Shown piece after piece: positions 18,037 to 27,549 of a stretch of 44,852 bases of DNA. Made by a program: the position numbers and the translations under genes. Origin of the DNA: Candidatus Delongbacteria bacterium (GTDB lineage Bacteria; UBA4055); assembly GCA_007124045.1 (NCBI GenBank), contig SLFX01000023.1:1-44852 (forward strand), read 5' to 3'. Positions within the stretch are counted from its first letter, which is position 1, and the number at the start of each line of letters is the position of its first letter. The notes under the pieces were generated by a model, which was not told the DNA's origin, made no database searches, and worked only from the letters and a program-made list of their open reading frames with translations.

Positions 18037-19456
18037 TTATGATGTTGCGGTAATTGGCGGAGGCGGCGCGGGTCTTTCAGCTGCTCTTACAGCTTCCGGA
18101 TTCGGGAAAAAGACTGTTATCATCGAAAAGAACAAAACCGGAGGCGAGTGTACATGGTCGGGATGCATACCGACCAAGTCTCTTATCCATATTGCTCGTG
18201 GAGTTTCAGATTTCCGTACTCTTACTAAATTCTACGGACTTTCGGAAGAGTTTCTGAACAAAAAACCGGAAGGCGTACTCGATGAGGTCAGAAAGATCAT
18301 TTACAGGGTGTATTCCGGAGAAGATCCTGAAGCTCTTAAACAAAAAGGTATTGATGTAATACAAGAGGAAGCGCTTTTAAAAGACAGCACAACGATCTCA
18401 GTAGGCAACAAAACAATAAAAGCAAAAAAAATAATTCTCGCACTGGGGTCTTCACCGATCATACCCCGACTTAAAGGTCTCACATCAAATGACTGCCTGA
18501 CCAATGAGAATTTTTTTATGCAGAAAGAACTCCCTTCTTCGCTTATAATTCTGGGTGGAGGGCCTATCGGATCGGAACTTGCCCTTGCATCTTCAAGGCT
18601 CGGATGCAAAGTTACGATTGTTCAGTCGGGTCAATCTATACTTGCCCGTGAAGACAGAGAGCTTACCGCTTTACTGATGAAAAGGTTCATTGAGGAAGGT
18701 ATAGTTATCGAAACCGACTCCAGAGCATCGGAATTTCGAAAGAACGGCGATGAAGTCGAACTTGATATAAAAACATCATCAGGCGTAAAAAAGACATTGA
18801 AAGCCGATGCCCTTTTGTGCGCAACGGGAAGGTCGCCCAACACATCGGGAGCAGGACTTGATGAAGCGGGAGTAAAATATTCCAGAGACGGTATAATAAC
18901 AGATAAGTTTCTCCGTACATCTGTTCCCGGAGTATTTGCATGCGGGGATGTCGTCGGTCCGTACAGATTCAGTCATGTCTCAGGCAAAGAAGGTGTTACA
19001 GCCGCTCTGAACGCAATTCTTCCCTTCAAAACAGCAATGGATTATTCATCTGTGCTTTGGACAACCTTCACCGATCCGGAATTGAGCCGGTTAGGTTTAA
19101 CTTTTGAGGAAGCTTTAGAAAAATTTGGAAACAGGATCAGGCTTATTAAAATACCGTTTTCAGATATAGAGAGGGCAGTTACAGAGAATAGAACGGAAGG
19201 CATTGCCAAGTTCGTGCTTGACAGAAAAAACATGATACTCGGGGTTCACATACTCGGAGTTTCGGCGGGTGAGATCATGCACGAAGCCGCTCTTTTAAAA
19301 AGATCCGGAAAGCCGCTTTCATACGCAAGAAAATATATGCACGCATATCCCGGATACTCCGATATTATTGCCAAAGCGGCACAAAAAGCTTATATTGAGA
19401 GTATAAATGACAATCTGATCGTAAAAATTATCAAGTATCTCAAAAAAGGAGTATAA
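18020..19456 (+). CDS. FAD-dependent pyridine nucleotide-disulfide oxidoreductase (mercuric-reductase-like)
   Basis: GGGGAGLSAAL; redox-active GGECTWSGCIPTK (CX4C); VFACGDVVG. Confidence 0.9.
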   Translation: MKNGYDYDVAVIGGGGAGLSAALTASGFGKKTVIIEKNKTGGECTWSGCIPTKSLIHIARGVSDFRTLTKFYGLSEEFLNKKPEGVLDEVRKIIYRVYSGEDPEALKQKGIDVIQEEALLKDSTTISVGNKTIKAKKIILALGSSPIIPRLKGLTSNDCLTNENFFMQKELPSSLIILGGGPIGSELALASSRLGCKVTIVQSGQSILAREDRELTALLMKRFIEEGIVIETDSRASEFRKNGDEVELDIKTSSGVKKTLKADALLCATGRSPNTSGAGLDEAGVKYSRDGIITDKFLRTSVPGVFACGDVVGPYRFSHVSGKEGVTAALNAILPFKTAMDYSSVLWTTFTDPELSRLGLTFEEALEKFGNRIRLIKIPFSDIERAVTENRTEGIAKFVLDRKNMILGVHILGVSAGEIMHEAALLKRSGKPLSYARKYMHAYPGYSDIIAKAAQKAYIESINDNLIVKIIKYLKKGV

Positions 19457-20482
19457 ATGGGCGAAGGATCTTGTAAGCAGGATACGGTTAAATGCGTAAT
19501 TGACAGGGCGCAATTCAATGCGGGTGAAATGCATTTTAAACAAACGCTCGAATCAAATTCGGTGATCATAGATAAGTCGGATAAAATAGAAATACTTCAG
19601 CTGAACATCACCCGGAAATGCAATCTTAATTGCAATCACTGCCATGTAAGATCGGGGCCTGACAGGACAGAAAATATGAGTGATGAAGTTTTAGAAAAAT
19701 GCATAGAGCTGGCTCACTGCTCTTCCGTGGGAACAATAGACATAACCGGCGGATCACCTGAAATGCATCCGGGTATAGAATTTCTGATAAAAGAACTGTC
19801 AAAAACTAAAAAGCGGCTTCTTGTAAGATCGAACCTTGCTATTCTCACCGAACCGGGATATGAAAGGTTTTATGATATTTATAAAGACAATAGAGTCGAA
19901 ATAATCGGTTCTTTCCCTCACTATTCAAAGGAAGAATTCGAAAGTCAGAGAGGCCTCAGGGTTTTTGATAAGTGTATTGAAGCTTTGAAAATGCTGAACA
20001 GTATCGGGTACGGCCAAAAAGGTTCAGGTCTTATTCTTGATCTTGTTTACAATCCTTCCGGGGCTTTCATGCCCGGTGATCAAAGTCTGTTAGAAAACGA
20101 ATTCAAAATGAGGCTGAAAGAACAGTTCGATCTTAATTTTAATAATCTTTTCTGCATGACCAATATGCCTGTAGGAAGATTTCTTGACTCTCTTACCGAA
20201 AACGGAAATTATGAAGACTACATCGCAGAACTTGTTAACTCTTTTAATCCGGCAGCCGCACAGGGAGTAATGTGCAGGAATACTTTGAGCGTTGGTCCTG
20301 ATGGGGGAATATACAATTGCGACTTCAACCAGATGATGGAATTAGGTACTTCAGTAAAGGGAGCGAGAAATGTGTCCGGGCTTGAATGCGGCGATCTTGA
20401 AAATGTCAGAATTATTACCGCAAATCACTGTTACGGCTGTACGGCAGGCAGTGGATCAGGCTGACAGGGATCAGCTTCATAG
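19457..20482 (+). CDS. arsS: ArsS-like radical SAM/Cys-rich (rSAM-selenodomain type) protein; probable selenoprotein with TGA at 20462-20464 read as Sec
   Basis: Radical SAM CNLNCNHC; C-terminal CRNTLSVGPDGGIYNCDFNQMMELG and HCYGCTAGSGSG-[TGA]-QGSAS-TAG; the ORF track stops at the TGA (20464). Confidence 0.75.
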
Positions 20483-20490
20483 TTATGAAA
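20465..20490 (+). promoter_or_regulatory. Candidate bacterial SECIS hairpin just 3' of the in-frame TGA
   Basis: UUCAU (20476-20480)-AGUU loop-AUGAA (20485-20489); apical loop starts 17 nt after the TGA (16 nt between) with G as second loop base. Confidence 0.5.
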
Positions 20491-21792
20491 AGAAAAATAA
20501 TATTGATAACGAGATACCCCGAGCCGGGAAAATGCAAGCAGAGACTGTCAATTCTTGCTGGAGAAGCAAATGCCGCGCATATTCAGAAGATTATGATCAT
20601 GACAATACTCGAATCCTGCAGGGAATACCTTTCAACAGATCCGGCGGCCTTAGAGGTTTGTTACACGGGGGCGTCAGAGGAAAAAATGAGGTCAATATGC
20701 GGAGATGCTCTTTACAAAGAACAGACTGAAGGAGATCTCGGATCTAAACTGAGTACAGCATTCGAAAGATCCTTCGATGAAGGATATTCTGAGGTTCTGG
20801 CAATAGGAACAGATATTCCTGATATTTCATTAGCTGTGATCCAATCGGCTTTTGATTCTTTAAAAACAAATGATATTGTTGTCGGACCTGCTTATGACGG
20901 CGGATACTATCTTATCGGAATGAAATCGGGCCATCCGAAACTGTTTACGCAAGAAATTCCATGGGGCGGAGACAGAGTGTTTGAAAAAACGCTCAGGATC
21001 GCAGGAAAAAGGTCACTTTCGGCAGGTGTTTTAAAAAAATTACTAGATATTGACCGTCCCGAAGATATATTCAGGATAAATAATCCGAAGATCGTAAATG
21101 ATCTTCCAAATCCGCTGATCTCTGTTATAATTCCGGTGCTGAACGAGGAAAAATACCTGGCAGGAACTCTCGAATTTTTCAGAGACAGAAAAAATATTGA
21201 GGTCATAGTTTCAGACGGGGGCAGCACTGACGGTACTGTCGGGATTGCCGAGAGATTCAGCTGCAAAGTTATAAGATCAGATAAGGGCAGGGCCGTTCAG
21301 CAGAATTCAGGAGCTGCTGCCGCAGGCTCATCCGTACTGCTTTTTCTTCATGCAGATACAATTCTGCCGCAAGATTTCGAATACGAAGTGTTTAAAACTC
21401 TTTCGGCGAAAAAAACAGCCTGCGGGGCCTTTAACTTGAAGATAAGCGGTAAAAAGAAACACCTTCTATTTGTAAGTCTTCTTATTAACATCAGAAGCAC
21501 TTTGTTCGGATCTCCATATGGAGATCAGGCACTATTTATGACGAAAAGGACATTTGAAAAAGCAGAAGGATTCAAAGAACTTTTTATTATGGAGGATTAC
21601 GAATTTGTTTCAAGGTTAAAAAAGACCGGCAGGATAAGAATATCGAGGAAAAAAGTGATAACATCAGGCAGAAGATGGGATACTGTTGGTTTGTTGAGGA
21701 CATTTTTTATCAATATGAAGATGAGAATATTGTTTCATGCGGGAACAGATTCCGAAAAACTCCGTAGAATTTACTATAAACAAAGGATTTGA
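20485..21792 (+). CDS. Fused rSAM/selenodomain-associated transferase 1 (TIGR04282-like) and transferase 2 (TIGR04283-like glycosyltransferase)
   Basis: N-terminal ITRYPEPGKCKQRL...GTDIPDIS...DGGYYLIG; C-terminal ISVIIPVLNEEKYLAGTL...VSDGGSTDGT...FLHADT. Confidence 0.88.
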   Translation: MKRKIILITRYPEPGKCKQRLSILAGEANAAHIQKIMIMTILESCREYLSTDPAALEVCYTGASEEKMRSICGDALYKEQTEGDLGSKLSTAFERSFDEGYSEVLAIGTDIPDISLAVIQSAFDSLKTNDIVVGPAYDGGYYLIGMKSGHPKLFTQEIPWGGDRVFEKTLRIAGKRSLSAGVLKKLLDIDRPEDIFRINNPKIVNDLPNPLISVIIPVLNEEKYLAGTLEFFRDRKNIEVIVSDGGSTDGTVGIAERFSCKVIRSDKGRAVQQNSGAAAAGSSVLLFLHADTILPQDFEYEVFKTLSAKKTACGAFNLKISGKKKHLLFVSLLINIRSTLFGSPYGDQALFMTKRTFEKAEGFKELFIMEDYEFVSRLKKTGRIRISRKKVITSGRRWDTVGLLRTFFINMKMRILFHAGTDSEKLRRIYYKQRI

Positions 21793-21793
21793 G

Positions 21794-22354
21794 ATGCCGA
21801 GAATAAAAGTTATTGAACATGAAGATGCGCAGGGAGATTTAAAAGAAGTATATGATAGCCTGTTAAAAAGCAGAGGAAAGCTCGCGGCCGTTCATAAAAT
21901 CCAGAGCCTGAGGCCGAAAAGCATCACTGCACACATGGACCTTTACATGGAAATTATGTTTTCGCGTTCTGAGCTTTCGAGGGCACAGAGGGAAATGATA
22001 GGGGTAGTAGTATCATATGCGAACGGATGCAAATACTGCACAAGGCATCATGCTCATGCGCTGAACTTCTACTGGAAAGATGATATCAAGACGGAAAAGC
22101 TCATAAACGGCAATTTTACAGATATTCTGTCTGAAAGCGACAGAGTCCTCTGTGATCTTGCGTTAAGTCTGACCCTTGAACCGGGTAAACATGAAAAAAA
22201 CGATTTTATAGAGGTACTCAAAGAGCGTGGATATAGCGATGAGGCTGTTCTTGATGTAGTTCTGGTGATATCGTATTTTAATTTCGTGAACAGAATAGTC
22301 CTTTCACTTGGTGTTGCTTTTGATGAGAATGAAGCCAAGGGATATAATTACTGA
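21794..22354 (+). CDS. AhpD/carboxymuconolactone-decarboxylase-like peroxidase-related protein
   Basis: SRAQREMIGVVVSYANGCKYCTRHHAHAL (CxxC...H). Confidence 0.85.
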   Translation: MPRIKVIEHEDAQGDLKEVYDSLLKSRGKLAAVHKIQSLRPKSITAHMDLYMEIMFSRSELSRAQREMIGVVVSYANGCKYCTRHHAHALNFYWKDDIKTEKLINGNFTDILSESDRVLCDLALSLTLEPGKHEKNDFIEVLKERGYSDEAVLDVVLVISYFNFVNRIVLSLGVAFDENEAKGYNY

Positions 22355-22376
22355 TGAATAAATCAAGGGGTGAATA

Positions 22377-22814
22377 ATGAGAGCATTGAGATCTGCTGTG
22401 CTTATAGTTATGTGGTCGGCATCGGTTCTTTTCGCAGTTTGCGGCAATGAAAAAGGTACGGAGCCTTACGGGTTGAGTGTTGAGGAGTTCGCATTAATCC
22501 TTTCGGCGCAGGAAAGTATTCCCAACGACAGTATTTTTGTTATGGATTTCCGTACGCCGCAGGAGTTTATGGCCGGAACGGCAATAGGGGCTGTAAATAT
22601 GCCCGTTCAGATACTGGACAGATATATTCCCGAGCTGATAGAAATGAAAAATGAAAAACCGAAGCTTAATTTTATAATATTCTGCAGGACGAACAACCGT
22701 TCATGTCATGCCGCTCAGGTCATGCTGAAGGCCGGGCTGAAGGACATCTACGTTGCTCCGGGATGGCATTTCTGGACAGATGAGAATATGGGCGATCTAG
22801 TGGTAAAAACGTAA
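22377..22814 (+). CDS. Rhodanese-like domain protein, exported
   Basis: Signal-like N terminus; VMDFRTPQEFMAGTAIGAVNMP; active-site FCRTNNRS. Confidence 0.85.
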   Translation: MRALRSAVLIVMWSASVLFAVCGNEKGTEPYGLSVEEFALILSAQESIPNDSIFVMDFRTPQEFMAGTAIGAVNMPVQILDRYIPELIEMKNEKPKLNFIIFCRTNNRSCHAAQVMLKAGLKDIYVAPGWHFWTDENMGDLVVKT

Positions 22815-22829
22815 TAAAGAAAGTATTTT

Positions 22830-23786
22830 ATGGGAAGAAAAAGAATAAAACTCGGATTTTTTCCGACACCAGTCCTGGAAATGAAAAGGCTTTCTGATCA
22901 TCTTGGAGGACCGAAGCTGTTTGTTAAGAGAGACGATCTTACCGGACTCGCTTTAGGCGGAAACAAGACCCGAAAGCTGGAATATCTTTTCGCTGAAGCC
23001 GTTGCATCAGGATGCGATTCTGTAATAACGGCCGGAGCGGAGCAGTCTAATCACTGCAGGCAAACAGCGGCTGCAGCTGCAGTCTGCGGGCTGGAATGCC
23101 ACCTTGTACTGGGCGGAGCGGAGCCCAATTCTTTAAAAGGTAATCTTCTTCTTGACAATCTTCTGGGAGCAGTTATTCACTGGACAGGAGAGTACAGAAA
23201 AGGCGAGAAGATTCCTGAAATAGTCAAAAACCTTCATAATTCGGGCAAAAAACCGTATGTTATCCCTTACGGAGGTTCAAATCCAACCGGTGCTCTCGGT
23301 TTTGTTGAAGCTGTAAGAGAACTTTCCGCTCAGTGCGATGAATATGAACTTTCATTCTCGCATATCGTTTTTGCATCAAGTTCAGGCGGCACACAGGCGG
23401 GACTTATGGTTGGAAAAGTTCTCTATGATCAGAGATTTGAAATTATCGGGATAGGTATAGACAAAACTGATTCAGGTAACAATTTTTCAAAAAAAATTCT
23501 TGATCTCGCGAATGACTCCGCTAAATTGATTGCTGAAGATATAAGCTTCGTTTCATCCGATGCAACAGTCATCAATGATTATCTCGGAGAAGGTTACGGC
23601 ATAGTTGGTCAGGCCGAAAAAGAAGCGATAAAGCTTCTCGCTGAAAAAGAGGGTATTATTCTTGATCCGGTTTATACAGCAAAGGCTATGGCTGGTCTTA
23701 TCGCTATGATAAACAAAAGAGTTTTCAGTCAGAATGACACTGTTCTTTTCTGGCATACGGGTGGCACTCCGGCTCTATTTACATAA
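22830..23786 (+). CDS. D-cysteine desulfhydrase / ACC deaminase family PLP enzyme
   Basis: PTPVLEMKRLSDHLGGPKLFVKRDDLTGLALGGNKTRKLEYL. Confidence 0.9.
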   Translation: MGRKRIKLGFFPTPVLEMKRLSDHLGGPKLFVKRDDLTGLALGGNKTRKLEYLFAEAVASGCDSVITAGAEQSNHCRQTAAAAAVCGLECHLVLGGAEPNSLKGNLLLDNLLGAVIHWTGEYRKGEKIPEIVKNLHNSGKKPYVIPYGGSNPTGALGFVEAVRELSAQCDEYELSFSHIVFASSSGGTQAGLMVGKVLYDQRFEIIGIGIDKTDSGNNFSKKILDLANDSAKLIAEDISFVSSDATVINDYLGEGYGIVGQAEKEAIKLLAEKEGIILDPVYTAKAMAGLIAMINKRVFSQNDTVLFWHTGGTPALFT

Positions 23787-23810
23787 TTTTATAACAAATC
23801 AGGAAGATTT

Positions 23811-24575
23811 ATGAAAAACAGATCAGAGATCACGAAAGATTTAAACAAACTTATGTACGCCGAAGAAAAAGTAATTGCTGTATGGGAGGGTGGTTCTGTT
23901 GCTACCGGATTTGCGGATGAATACTCCGATCTGGACATTGTTATTGTATGCGAGGATGATGCGGTTGAAGAAATATTTTCACTAATTGAATCTCATCTTG
24001 AAAAAAGTTACGGGATAATTAAAAAATACAGAGTTCCCGAGCCGGCCTGGCACGGTTTTTCCCAGTGTTTTTATAAAACCGGTAATGTGCCCGGATATTT
24101 CTATTTCGATGTGGCTGTTATCAGAAGGTCTGTTCCTGATAAGTTCACGGCAAAAGACAGACACGGTGATCCAGCGGTGTGGTTTGATAAGGAAAAAATA
24201 ATAGATACTTCGCCTACTCCTGAAGAGAAGGTTATAGAAAAAGGCAAAGAATATTTCAGACATATATTTGATTCAGACTTTTTAATGGAAACAGAGCTTA
24301 AGAAAGCGATCGCGAGAAAGAATTTTACTGAGGCTTTCCAGTCATACATCAGAGTTATGAACGGATGTCTTGGAATACTTCTTAATCTTAAATACCGTCC
24401 GTCCAGAGTTGATTTTGGCCTCAGGTACGCATACAGGGATTTTCCGGAAGACGAGGTTAAGCTTCTGACTGATTCTTATAAAATTAACTCGATTGATGAT
24501 ATTGAGTTTAAAGCCAGTAAGGTACTTAACAGGATAAATGAACTGAAAAGCGAACTCAAACCCGAATGGTACTGA
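23811..24575 (+). CDS. Nucleotidyltransferase domain protein
   Basis: GGSVATGFADEYSDLDIVIV (GSX10DXD). Confidence 0.75.
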   Translation: MKNRSEITKDLNKLMYAEEKVIAVWEGGSVATGFADEYSDLDIVIVCEDDAVEEIFSLIESHLEKSYGIIKKYRVPEPAWHGFSQCFYKTGNVPGYFYFDVAVIRRSVPDKFTAKDRHGDPAVWFDKEKIIDTSPTPEEKVIEKGKEYFRHIFDSDFLMETELKKAIARKNFTEAFQSYIRVMNGCLGILLNLKYRPSRVDFGLRYAYRDFPEDEVKLLTDSYKINSIDDIEFKASKVLNRINELKSELKPEWY

Positions 24576-24673
24576 AAACGATCTGAGTAACTTAAACCTA
24601 TGTTAAATCTATTTGACTAAATTCCGTAATTTTTTATTTGCTTTTCCACTCAGGATAACTTAATTTTAGCCCC

Positions 24674-25693
24674 ATGGAAAAAATCGGGTTTTCAATACTG
24701 ATAATTGTTTTTTTGCTGCTTTTTTCCTGCGAAAAAAACAACAATCTCCGGATAAGCGGTTCGTTCAGCGAATTTACGACCGATATATCTGTCATAATTT
24801 ATGATGTAAGTCCCAAAGATACCGCAAAGGCATTCGAAGCTCTGGAAAAAGCAAGAGGCATTTTTTCATACTTCAACTCTGAGATGAATTCCTATGACGA
24901 AAGTTCGGCTCTCTCAAAGCTAAACATGGCTGAAGCGGGTGTTAAAACAGAAGTACCTGTATCTTTAAGGAGAATCCTTGATATCTCCAGAAATATTCAT
25001 GAATATACTGACGGGGCTTTTGATGTTGCGGTTCTTCCTCTGGTAGATCTCTGGAGAAAAAGCATAACAGAAACCGGAAGCATTCCTTCGAAAGAAGAGA
25101 TATCCCGAATCCTTTCCATATCAAACCTTGAATGCTATGTTTTTGAAAACGATTCTTTCACAGTAGCTGACCCTTTATGCAGGATCGGTCTTGGAGGAAT
25201 AGCAAAAGGTTACGCCGCCGATTCTGTTTCCGCTTACCTGAAAAGCCGAGGTTTCAGCGACCATATAGTTGATGCGGGCGGAGACATGACAGTTTTTTCA
25301 AAAACTCCCAGAATGATAGGCATAGTTCATCCCAGAAGAAACGGTGAGATGATCGACACCTTATTTGTCTCGGCGGGGTCTGTGGCTACATCAGGTGATT
25401 ACGAGAAGTATTTTGATTATGAAGGCGTCAGGTATTCACATATTATAAATCCATTTACGGGATACGGCATATCTGACTGCGCGGCCGTTACGGTCGTTTC
25501 CGAAAAAGCGTATCTGAGCGACGCTTTCGCTACAGCCGTTATGGTCATGGGAAGGGAAAAAGGCAGGATTTTAATAAAAGACAACAACCTTTCGGGTATT
25601 ATATATTATCTTAACGAAGCAGGCGAAGTTGAAAGCGAAAGGATCAATATGTCCGGGTATATGAAGACAAACTGCGGAGGCGGAGCTAAATGA
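24674..25693 (+). CDS. apbE: FAD:protein FMN transferase (ApbE), lipoprotein
   Basis: Lipobox LLFSC; AFDVAVLPLVDLW; GLGGIAKGYAAD; AYLSDAFATAVMVMG. Confidence 0.92.
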   Translation: MEKIGFSILIIVFLLLFSCEKNNNLRISGSFSEFTTDISVIIYDVSPKDTAKAFEALEKARGIFSYFNSEMNSYDESSALSKLNMAEAGVKTEVPVSLRRILDISRNIHEYTDGAFDVAVLPLVDLWRKSITETGSIPSKEEISRILSISNLECYVFENDSFTVADPLCRIGLGGIAKGYAADSVSAYLKSRGFSDHIVDAGGDMTVFSKTPRMIGIVHPRRNGEMIDTLFVSAGSVATSGDYEKYFDYEGVRYSHIINPFTGYGISDCAAVTVVSEKAYLSDAFATAVMVMGREKGRILIKDNNLSGIIYYLNEAGEVESERINMSGYMKTNCGGGAK

Positions 25694-26496
25694 AAACCGG
25701 AATATATTTTGAGACCGAAGCCGAAATCGTAAGCCGGAAAGTAGAAGCTGAGGATATTGTTTCCTGCGTTCTTAAAGCGGAAAAAACCGCTGATACTTTC
25801 AAACCGGGCCAGTTCATTACTGTCCAGGTGACCGCAAAAAACCTTTCCGTTCCCGTACTTAGAAGGCCATTCGCAATATCGTCAGTTGACGGCGATAAGA
25901 TCGAGTTTATTTTTCATGTAGCGGGAAGAGGCACTGATATTCTTAAGGAGAGTATAAAGAACGGCAGAACTCTTAAGATACTAGGGCCGCTCGGGAACGG
26001 TTTTGATACAGGAGACCTGTCGAAGAAGAAACTTCTGATAGCCGGAGGAATAGGGATTGCACCCATTAAAAGCCTTCTTGAGTATTATGACGCCAAAGGA
26101 AAGCCGGCGGTGCTTTTATGGGGCAACAGGACAGCCGGGGGATTTTTCGACACTGATCATTATTCATCAAGATCATCTAAGTTCGTAAAAGCGACAGACG
26201 ACGGATCGGAAGGATTTTCCGGTAATGTTGTGGACGCTCTCGAATCGGGCGAAGTTACTTCGGGAAGCGACCTGTCAGAATTCGATATTTTCGCAGTCGG
26301 TCCCGAACCTATGATGAGAGCCGTTTCGTCATACCTTGACGGAATGGGCCTTGAGTGCCAGGTGTCGCTTGAGACGCCTATGGCGTGCGGCATGGGAGTT
26401 TGTCAGGGATGCGCCGTTCAAAAAAAGGACGGTTCGGGTTACCTGCTCGTATGTAAGGACGGGCCGGTTTTTTTCAGCAGTAAAGTGAAGTTATAA
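25690..26496 (+). CDS. PyrK-like FAD/2Fe-2S electron transfer protein
   Basis: RRPFAISSV; GGIGIAPIKSLLEYY; CGMGVCQGCAV...CKDGPVF cluster motif. Confidence 0.88.
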   Translation: MKTGIYFETEAEIVSRKVEAEDIVSCVLKAEKTADTFKPGQFITVQVTAKNLSVPVLRRPFAISSVDGDKIEFIFHVAGRGTDILKESIKNGRTLKILGPLGNGFDTGDLSKKKLLIAGGIGIAPIKSLLEYYDAKGKPAVLLWGNRTAGGFFDTDHYSSRSSKFVKATDDGSEGFSGNVVDALESGEVTSGSDLSEFDIFAVGPEPMMRAVSSYLDGMGLECQVSLETPMACGMGVCQGCAVQKKDGSGYLLVCKDGPVFFSSKVKL

Positions 26497-26517
26497 ATTT
26501 CGGAAAATGATCAGTTT

Positions 26518-27534
26518 ATGGAAGAGAACATTAAAATAAAGACCATCCTCAGCGGAATAAAACCGACCGGACAGCTTACTATCGGAAACTATATCGGCGC
26601 GATGAAGAATTTTATTAGGCTTCAGGACGATTATGACGCGCTTTATATGGTGGTGGACCTTCACGCGCTGACGGTGCCTCAGGATCCTAAAGAGCTCAGG
26701 CAGAAAACACTGTCGGTTATCGCTCAGTACATAGCTGTGGGGCTTGACCCGGAAAAAAGCACGCTTTTTATACAGTCGCATGTTACTGGGCACACTGAGC
26801 TCGCATGGGTACTCGGATGCCTGACCGGGCTCGGCGAACTGAGCAGAATGACCCAGTTCAAAGATAAATCGGCAAAACCGGGCGCGAACATCAACGCTGG
26901 ACTTTACACCTACCCAATACTTATGGCTTCCGACATTCTGCTCTATAACGCCGACCTTGTACCTGTAGGCGATGACCAGAAACAGCATGTTGAGCTCACA
27001 AGAGATATCGCCATCAGGTTCAATCACAGATACTCTGACACATTTACTGTTCCCGAACCCGTCATACCAAAAAGCGGGGCGAGGATAATGGACCTTCAGG
27101 ACCCTTTGAGCAAAATGGGAAAAACAGATTCGGGAGAAAGCGGAAGAATAGCTCTAATCGACGATCCGGCTGTAGTCGCCAAAAGAATCAAGAGCGCGGT
27201 TACTGATTCGGGAACTGAAATAATCTATTCCGATAAAGACGAAAAGGCCGGGATAAGGAATCTGCTTACGATCTATTCGAATCTGTCAGGCATACAGGTA
27301 GCTGATCTCGAAGCTAAATATGCCGGAAAAGGTTACGGCGAATTTAAAAAGGATCTTGCCGACATTGTTACTCAGTCACTCAGTCCCATAAAACAGAAGC
27401 ATGACGAGCTTATGAAAAACAAGGATTATCTTGACGAAGTCTTGAGAAACGGAGCCGAAAAAGCTCAGAACAAGGCATGGAAAATGCTGAGCAAAGTTTA
27501 CAGAAAGACCGGACTCGTGCAGTTGAAAAGATAG
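26518..27534 (+). CDS. trpS: Tryptophanyl-tRNA synthetase
   Basis: SGIKPTGQLTIGNYIGAMKN; VDLHALTVP; PLSKMGKT. Confidence 0.95.
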   Translation: MEENIKIKTILSGIKPTGQLTIGNYIGAMKNFIRLQDDYDALYMVVDLHALTVPQDPKELRQKTLSVIAQYIAVGLDPEKSTLFIQSHVTGHTELAWVLGCLTGLGELSRMTQFKDKSAKPGANINAGLYTYPILMASDILLYNADLVPVGDDQKQHVELTRDIAIRFNHRYSDTFTVPEPVIPKSGARIMDLQDPLSKMGKTDSGESGRIALIDDPAVVAKRIKSAVTDSGTEIIYSDKDEKAGIRNLLTIYSNLSGIQVADLEAKYAGKGYGEFKKDLADIVTQSLSPIKQKHDELMKNKDYLDEVLRNGAEKAQNKAWKMLSKVYRKTGLVQLKR

Positions 27535-27549
27535 AATAACGGAGGCGTT

